Assembly (NCBI RefSeq): GCF_900109345.1
Contig: NZ_FNZN01000002.1
Span: 434,001-498,000, forward strand
DNA from: Maribacter orientalis
GTDB lineage: Bacteria; Bacteroidota; Bacteroidia; Flavobacteriales; Flavobacteriaceae
Direction of reading: 5' to 3'
DNA: 64,000 nucleotides
How positions within the stretch are numbered: the first letter of the stretch is position 1; every line of letters begins with the position of its first letter. The notes below the pieces were generated by a model. The model worked only from the letters and a program-made list of their open reading frames with translations, was not told the DNA's origin and ran no database searches. Of this stretch, positions 59,201-64,000 are shown piece after piece. The translations under genes were made by a program, and so were the position numbers.

Positions 59201-59684
59201 ACCACCAAACGGTTTCCATGTATTTGGATTTGTAGGTGATATATGGATCTTCCATATCTACCCAATACCCTACTTTTTCAGTCATGGAATTCCAAACATC
59301 GGTATATCTCATTACCGCTTTCTTACAAGCAGCATTATACTCCTCAACCGATATCTTAACCCCAATATCCTCTTTTGTAATACCCAACTCCTTTTCAACC
59401 CCTAACTCAATTGGTAGTCCGTGTGTATCCCAACCGGCTTTTCGCTTAACCTGAAAACCTTTCATGGTTTTGTACCTAGGAAATATATCTTTTATGGTAC
59501 GAGCCATTACGTGATGTATACCAGGCATACCGTTTGCTGATGGTGGACCTTCATAGAATACATAACTATCCTTACCCTCACGGGTAGAAATACTTTTTTC
59601 AAATATGTCATGCACTGACCAGTAGTCAAGTATCTCTTCTGCGACCTTTGGTAAATTCAAACCTTTATATTCTGCGAACTTCAT
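56286..59684 (-). CDS. ileS: Isoleucine--tRNA ligase
   Basis: An 1132-residue class I synthetase. The HIGH-type motif is GMPGIHHVMART (about 53-64), the KMSKS-type motif is GKKMSKRLGN (about 675), and an editing domain lies between them (LAWTTTPWTLPSNTAL). The long C terminus and lack of terminal zinc Cys clusters suit the eukaryote-like IleS type common in Bacteroidota, which can confer mupirocin tolerance in other species. It is the first gene of the ileS-dksA operon. Confidence 0.98.
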   Translation of the reverse strand: MKFAEYKGLNLPKVAEEILDYWSVHDIFEKSISTREGKDSYVFYEGPPSANGMPGIHHVMARTIKDIFPRYKTMKGFQVKRKAGWDTHGLPIELGVEKELGITKEDIGVKISVEEYNAACKKAVMRYTDVWNSMTEKVGYWVDMEDPYITYKSKYMETVWWLLKQIYSKGLIYKGYTIQPYSPKAGTGLSSHELNQPGTYQDVTDTTVTAQFKAVEETLPEFLQNEGTIYFLAWTTTPWTLPSNTALTVGSKIDYVLVESYNQYTFEPMNVILAKNLVGKQFVGKFKQVSEKSELLEYTVGDKKIPFYVVKEFKGEDLLGIRYEQLLDYVLPYENAENAFRIIAGDFVTTEDGTGIVHTAPTFGADDAFVAKQAVPEIPPMLVLDENGNLVPVVDLQGRFRPELKELGGKYVKNEYYEDGEAPERSVDVEIAIRLKEENKAFKVEKYVHSYPNCWRTDKPILYYPLDSWFIKVTDVKDRMFELNQTINWKPKATGEGRFGNWLANANDWNLSRSRYWGIPLPIWRTEDGKEEIIIGSVAELKSEMTKAVAAGVLEKDIYADFIVDDMSEENYDKIDLHKNIVDQITLVSASGKPMKRESDLIDVWFDSGSMPYAQWHYPFENKDLIDEGKTFPADFIAEGVDQTRGWFYTLHAIATMVFDSVAYKNVVSNGLVLDKEGKKMSKRLGNAVDPFETMNEHGADATRWYMISNANPWDNLKFDTEGIAEVKRKFFGTLYNTYSFFGLYANLDNFTYAEDDIPMADRTEIDRWILSELNSLIKVVDTAYDEYEPTRAARAISDFVQENLSNWYVRLCRRRFWKGEYAQDKIAAYQTLYTCLDVVAKLSAPIAPFFMDRLYLDLNKATVKKGFESVHLADFPVADESLIDKSLEVKMQKAQIISSLVLSIRQKEKIKVRQPLQKIMIPVLDNKDREEIEAVSELIKSEVNVKEIQLLDDASGILVKRIKPNFKTLGPKFGKEMKEIAQKVGAFTQNDIQKIEQDGELTIQLGNKSINLQLQDVEITSQDIEGWMVASSGKLTVALDVTINEELRNEGVARELVNRIQNMRKDSGFEVTDKIAIKILKDGFVEVAVKDNLDYIKTETLTAELSFEKELNKGVEIAFDEVNTKLYIEKY

Positions 59685-59718
59685 ACGAAATGCTTATGGT
59701 ACTGGATTTTTAAGGCTG

Positions 59719-59726
59719 CAAAATTA
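59719..59726 (-). promoter_or_regulatory. Possible -7 element for ileS
   Basis: TAATTTTG followed by CA on the minus strand matches TAnnTTTG and sits 34 nt before the ileS start codon. No TTG lies at the usual distance, so support is partial. Confidence 0.4.
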
Positions 59727-59870
59727 TAAAATTTAGATTTAATTTGAGTAAAATGACGACACTGATATACCTCTAACTAACTGATTAGATTAAATAAGAG
59801 CAAGTTTAACGACTAAAATACCCTTTGAACCGTATATAACTTCGAACAATAACCATTTTAACGTAACACA

Positions 59871-60242
59871 ATGAAAAAAGTAATTTTAGGATCATTAACT
59901 ATTTTAGCATTAAGTATGTCATTTTCTTGTAGAGATACTGTTGACAAAGCTAAATCTGCAACTGAAGAAGCTGGTGCTGCGCTAGAAGAGGCTGGTGAAG
60001 ATTTGAAAGAAGCAGGAAAAGATTTAGAAGAGGCTGGCGAAGATGCAATGGATGCTGCTAAAGAAGCAAGCGAAAATGCAATGGAAGCTGCTGAAGATGC
60101 TGCAGAATCAGTAAAAGAAGCTGGTGAAAACACAATGGATGCCGCTAAAAAAGCTGGTGACGATGTAAAAAAGGCAGCTAACGATGCAGCTGATAAAGCG
60201 GCAAAAAAAGCTAACGAAATAGAAAAGGTAGTTAAAAACTAA
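59871..60242 (+). CDS. Ala/Glu/Lys-rich repetitive lipoprotein
   Basis: A 123-residue lipoprotein with lipobox SFSC (Cys20). The remainder is a single low-complexity amphipathic helix of about 100 residues built from imperfect units such as EEAGEDLKEAGKDL and DAAKEASENAMEAAE, with no Trp or Pro. This composition resembles LEA-like or YtxH/apolipoprotein-like helices and suggests a peripheral helix at the outer membrane. The function is unknown. It has its own terminator. The opposite-strand frame here is a by-product of the repeats. Confidence 0.85.
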   Translation: MKKVILGSLTILALSMSFSCRDTVDKAKSATEEAGAALEEAGEDLKEAGKDLEEAGEDAMDAAKEASENAMEAAEDAAESVKEAGENTMDAAKKAGDDVKKAANDAADKAAKKANEIEKVVKN

Positions 60243-60263
60243 ATTTAACTACCCTATAATTTT

Positions 60264-60293
60264 AAAAGACCCGTATAAAACGGGTCTTTTTTT
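60264..60293 (+). terminator. Terminator between convergent genes
   Basis: AAAAGACCCGT and ACGGGTCTTTT form a perfect 11-bp stem with a 5-nt loop and seven T on the plus strand. It ends the small lipoprotein gene transcript and may also act on the convergent TonB receptor transcript, whose stop codon is 3 nt away. Confidence 0.92.
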
Positions 60294-60295
60294 AT

Positions 60296-62707
60296 TTAAA
60301 AATGATACCCTATTCCTAATATTAAATTTTGTCCTGGGGCTACAATACCCGATGAATATGTTCTATACCGCTGGTCTGTTATGTTCTCTAAACTAGCAGT
60401 AGCTTTTAGGCGATTGGTAATATCGTATTGTGATCGAAAGTTTACGGTGTACCAAGAAGGAGCATACGGGTCACCGTTTTCATCTAAAGCATAGATATAT
60501 TCTTTAGATTGTTCTGACATTGCGAGATCGTTATACTCAATTTCGCCATTATAATTCACAAATAAATCTGTTCGCAGTCTTTGGTTTTTCCATACAATAT
60601 GAAAATCTCCAAAAGTCGGTGCTGCATGGCGAGCAGGTGTTTCAGTGCCATCATCTTCCTCTTCTACACCTTCAGTTATGGTAAGGTTAGACGATAAAGA
60701 CCATTGCTCATTAAGATATACCTCTAATCCAAATTCAAAGCCATACACATAAGCCTTTGCTGCATTCTGTATTGCTTGTACATTACTTAGCTCACCTCCA
60801 TATTCAATTTCAGAGACACCATTATAACTAAAATCTCGACGTACCAAAGCATCTACTAAATACGTGTAGTAAGCCGTTCCTTTCAAAATAAACTTATCGT
60901 TAATATTTCGTTGGATTCCAATTTCAGCATTATACGCATATTCAGGCTCTAAATCTGGATTAGGAACTACTACCGACCCTGGCTCAGAATCAAATATCTT
61001 GCCTACATCATCTATATTTGGAGCTCTAAAACCAGTAGAACCATTTAAAGTGATTTGAAGATTTGCTCTTGGAAACCAGCTGAAACCTAAACTACCTGTT
61101 AATGCTCCCGTACTTAAATCTGCGGTCTCAAAAGGAAAATCATAAAAGGTGTCATCAAAAACGGCATCGACCCATACATGACTATACCGTAAGCCAGTCA
61201 TAATTGTGAAATTAGGTTTTGCTTTATATTCCCCATTTACATAACCTGCCAAGCTTTGCCAAGCAGAACCATCTGGATATCTAGATGCAGCATCGGTTTT
61301 ATTATCAGTATCGATATTTAAATCGAATCCATTAGACCTTACTTTGTTATATATATACTCTGTACCATAATAGAGTCTAAAATTACCCATCTTCTTATTT
61401 TCAAGATCAATATTCATATTCAAAGCATCAACTTTTTCCATCGTTGTATTCAATACCGCATCTTGAAAATCTCGATTGCTTCTACTTTCTTCAAAATGTT
61501 GGTAAGCAAGTCCTAATTTTAAACCATCATAAAACTTTCCATTCCCTTTTTTTTGAAGTTGTGCATTGCCCATAAACCATTTTTGAGGTCCATAATACCA
61601 TTCAGCTGAACGCAGCCCTAATCCATCACTTGTTGGCCTAATCAATCTGTCGTATCTAGAATAATCTGAAGTTTCTGAATAGTACGCGCCAAGGTTTAAA
61701 TCCCATTTCGAATTGGGTTTATACAGAAACTTTTGCATTAGGTTTATTTGATCGTAGCCTGTAGGAATTTGTTTTGCAGGTGAGTCATTATTCACTAACT
61801 CATCTACGCCATTCACTGTTCGAACATATGTATTTCGCAAATATGAATCAGGGCCATGTGAACCCATTCTTAAATCTTGAAAATTATTGTAGGTAATACT
61901 TGTCATAGAGGACCAATCCTTTTTACCAATATTAACATCAGCGTGCACCGTGTTTTCCATATTTACAGACGCAAACCTATAATTGACATTACCGTGTACC
62001 AAAAGAGTATCGTTCTGACTTAAAATAGGCTTCTTGGTATAAAAATTCATTACTCCACCAATGGCATCACTCCCATAAATAACCGAACCAGGGCCAAATA
62101 TCACCTCAGTATTTTTTATTGTAAAAGGATCTATCGATATTACATTTTGAATATTTCCTCCTCTAAAAATTGCATTATTCATTCGAACACCATCTACAGA
62201 AAGTAATAGCCTATTGGTTGCAAAACCCCTAATCATTGGGCTTCCACCTCCTAATTGACTTTTTTGCACAAAAACTTTACCACTATTTTGAAGTAAATCT
62301 GCAGAAGTTTGTGGCGATGAAAAGGCAATCGACCTAGCATCTATAGAAATAATTCTATTAGGAATATCTCTTTTCTGTTGCTCCCATTTAGAAACTGACA
62401 TTACAACTTCATCTAATTGCTGAGCCTTCATAATCAAATACACCTTTTGACCCTGCCTCCTAATTTGCTGTATGGTTGATTTATACTCTTCGTAGCCTAA
62501 GTGTCTTAAAATAAGACGCTCTTTATCAGTGAAAATTGAGCCATCGATTACTCCGTCAAAATTTGATAATGCTATTTTCGACTTATCTCTATTAAATACG
62601 GCTACGTTTGAGATTACCTCACCACTATCCGCATCTAAAACAGTTATCTCTTGGGCATAACTAAACATTGTCATCAAAAAAAATACGGCAAACAGAAATT
62701 TATACAT
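60296..62707 (-). CDS. TonB-dependent receptor (HmuR/BtuB-like)
   Basis: A ~803-residue receptor. It has a signal peptide, a short CarboxypepD_reg-like domain (about 20-95), and a plug with SPMIRGFATNRLLLSVDG, VRMNNAIFRGGNIQNVISID and FGPGSVIYGSDAIGG, a pattern like heme/hemoglobin receptors of Bacteroidota. The barrel ends ILGIGYHF with terminal Phe. Heme is therefore a candidate ligand, not proven. Two starts are possible: 62725 or 62707 (MYKFLFAVFF). I prefer the latter since it gives a cleaner signal peptide and only an 8-nt overlap with recO. Confidence 0.92.
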   Translation of the reverse strand: MYKFLFAVFFLMTMFSYAQEITVLDADSGEVISNVAVFNRDKSKIALSNFDGVIDGSIFTDKERLILRHLGYEEYKSTIQQIRRQGQKVYLIMKAQQLDEVVMSVSKWEQQKRDIPNRIISIDARSIAFSSPQTSADLLQNSGKVFVQKSQLGGGSPMIRGFATNRLLLSVDGVRMNNAIFRGGNIQNVISIDPFTIKNTEVIFGPGSVIYGSDAIGGVMNFYTKKPILSQNDTLLVHGNVNYRFASVNMENTVHADVNIGKKDWSSMTSITYNNFQDLRMGSHGPDSYLRNTYVRTVNGVDELVNNDSPAKQIPTGYDQINLMQKFLYKPNSKWDLNLGAYYSETSDYSRYDRLIRPTSDGLGLRSAEWYYGPQKWFMGNAQLQKKGNGKFYDGLKLGLAYQHFEESRSNRDFQDAVLNTTMEKVDALNMNIDLENKKMGNFRLYYGTEYIYNKVRSNGFDLNIDTDNKTDAASRYPDGSAWQSLAGYVNGEYKAKPNFTIMTGLRYSHVWVDAVFDDTFYDFPFETADLSTGALTGSLGFSWFPRANLQITLNGSTGFRAPNIDDVGKIFDSEPGSVVVPNPDLEPEYAYNAEIGIQRNINDKFILKGTAYYTYLVDALVRRDFSYNGVSEIEYGGELSNVQAIQNAAKAYVYGFEFGLEVYLNEQWSLSSNLTITEGVEEEDDGTETPARHAAPTFGDFHIVWKNQRLRTDLFVNYNGEIEYNDLAMSEQSKEYIYALDENGDPYAPSWYTVNFRSQYDITNRLKATASLENITDQRYRTYSSGIVAPGQNLILGIGYHF

Positions 62708-63428
62708 ATGTATTGAAAACTTCATTTAACACGGCAAGTGATTTTGGTTTCCTGAAACCTTGTAAGTGTAATTCAAAATAAAGTATCAGGGATTTCAACA
62801 ATTCTTGGCGGTTGGTTTTTTTCATCTTTACGTTGTGTATAGCATCAAAATTTATGCCCAAGAAGGTCTTGAAATAATAAATATTTTCACCTCTCAACAT
62901 CGGATTTAATGATTCTACCGAAACAAATTCACCTTCTAACAAATCAAAATATGGCTTATCTATCTGATACACATCAGGATAAAACCCTAAAAATTTCGTG
63001 ATTGATAACATAAAAAATAAATGAAAATTAGCAATATCCTTATGTATATCCAACCACTGTAACGAAGCTTCTAAAAATTCGAATAATTCTTCGTTTCGTT
63101 CTTCTTCCCGAATACTATTCACCAAAAGTTCTGCTAAAAATAGGGTCATAGCATTTTTGGCCATATCTGCGTAAAGGGATTGATAATGATAGTACACTTT
63201 AGCTTCGCGTAGTGTTTCTAATGTACCTTTATTTCTATGGTTTGCGACAATTTCTAATTGTGTTAAAGGTTGAAAATAAGCGGTCTTTAATTTCCCCTTT
63301 TTAGATGATAACACACCTCGTAACAAATAGGATTTTATACCGTCTGAGGCTGTAAATGCTTTAATGATAAGACTCGTGTCGCCATATTTTAATGCAGAAA
63401 ATACTATCGCTTTTGTTGTTACCTGCAT
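62700..63428 (-). CDS. recO: DNA repair protein RecO
   Basis: A 242-residue RecO for RecFOR-dependent loading of RecA. The N-terminal OB-fold starts MQVTTKAIVFSALKYGDTSL, followed by SYLLRGV and PLTQLEIV, then a helical domain. The C-terminal zinc Cys residues of some RecO proteins are absent. Its 3' end overlaps the TonB receptor start, an unusual partner. A minus-strand TATATTTG lies 19 nt before the ATG. Confidence 0.94.
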   Translation of the reverse strand: MQVTTKAIVFSALKYGDTSLIIKAFTASDGIKSYLLRGVLSSKKGKLKTAYFQPLTQLEIVANHRNKGTLETLREAKVYYHYQSLYADMAKNAMTLFLAELLVNSIREEERNEELFEFLEASLQWLDIHKDIANFHLFFMLSITKFLGFYPDVYQIDKPYFDLLEGEFVSVESLNPMLRGENIYYFKTFLGINFDAIHNVKMKKTNRQELLKSLILYFELHLQGFRKPKSLAVLNEVFNTYV

Positions 63429-63447
63429 AATAAACCATCTATTTCAA

Positions 63448-63455
63448 CAAATATA
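63448..63455 (-). promoter_or_regulatory. Probable -7 element for recO
   Basis: TATATTTG on the minus strand is a perfect TAnnTTTG match, ending 19 nt before the recO ATG. The terminator of the preceding gene lies just upstream, as expected for a new transcription unit. No clear TTG partner is seen. Confidence 0.5.
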
Positions 63456-63491
63456 ATAGTTTGCATATTGGTGACGATATAACGCACGAAA

Positions 63492-63522
63492 AATGCGAGG
63501 CTCTAAAATAGAACCTCGCATT
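63492..63522 (-). terminator. Terminator of gdhA
   Basis: AATGCGAGG and CCTCGCATT form a 9-bp stem, with TCTA/TAGA pairing possible in the loop, followed by five T on the minus strand, 38 nt after the gdhA stop codon. Confidence 0.9.
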
Positions 63523-63560
63523 ACAAATTATACCCTAAATTATTAGGTATGTGTTAAGAA

Positions 63561-64000
<440 letters not shown>

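Noticed and set aside
59858-60133. 91-residue Ser/Ala-rich frame on the minus strand
   Set aside because: It is the antisense by-product of the Ala/Glu/Lys repeat in the lipoprotein gene on the plus strand, with no start context or family.

Overview
The window is a stretch of AT-rich chromosome from a member of the Flavobacteriaceae (Bacteroidota), probably marine. Several features support this: many large TonB-dependent receptors with N-terminal carboxypeptidase-like domains, DUF4270 and DUF5689/lamin-tail lipoproteins, single-domain receivers with an FLDLNMP motif, an atpDC pair detached from the other ATP synthase genes, a short AtpC, a single-chain glycyl-tRNA synthetase, and promoters of the Bacteroidota type (TTG, about 17 nt, TAnnTTTG). 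I see no tRNA, rRNA, CRISPR array, insertion sequence or prophage.

Layout. 1-1103: end of a PAS sensor kinase without an ATPase domain, plus a receiver. 1196-4340: M61 peptidase, GNAT acetyltransferase, and an apparently self-regulated DUF2975/Xre pair behind two palindromic operators. 4391-6250: atpC and atpD. 6418-10875: TonB receptor with an SGNH-hydrolase lipoprotein. 11064-20887: housekeeping and envelope genes (glmS, DUF4270, a half-length glycogen-synthase-like protein, panC, panD, a multi-pass membrane protein, an esterase-fold protein lacking the usual nucleophile, radA). 20884-25634: small membrane protein, aldo/keto reductase, exonuclease III, a small barrel protein and a second TonB receptor. 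25636-31770: glycyl-tRNA synthetase, coiled-coil protein, ComF, Ig-like lipoprotein, omega-amidase, ankyrin protein. 31906-35109: four-PAS histidine kinase with two receivers. 35112-40384: TonB receptor broken by a frameshift, DUF5689/lamin-tail lipoprotein and a divergent secreted nuclease, which together look like an extracellular-DNA scavenging locus. 40381-44225: DUF1080 protein, small membrane protein, a fourth TonB receptor. 44396-49073: DUF3108, tryptophan-dioxygenase-family, M23 peptidase, pgi. 49163-49267: candidate small RNA. 49409-59684: patatin/POTRA outer-membrane protein, uvrC, 5-formyltetrahydrofolate cyclo-ligase, lspA, DksA-like protein, ileS. 59871-64000: Ala/Lys/Glu-rich lipoprotein, HmuR-like TonB receptor, recO and the 3' end of a glutamate dehydrogenase gene.

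The genes fall into core metabolism and information processing (ATP synthase, glmS, panCD, pgi, glyS, ileS, radA, uvrC, xth, recO, gdhA), and nutrient acquisition at the outer membrane (five TonB receptors, two paired with surface lipoproteins). The observations most worth checking are the split lamin-tail/OB-fold/nuclease locus with its frameshifted receptor, the double operator before the DUF2975/Xre pair, the candidate small RNA at 49.2 kb, and the esterase-fold protein whose nucleophile is replaced by Asp.
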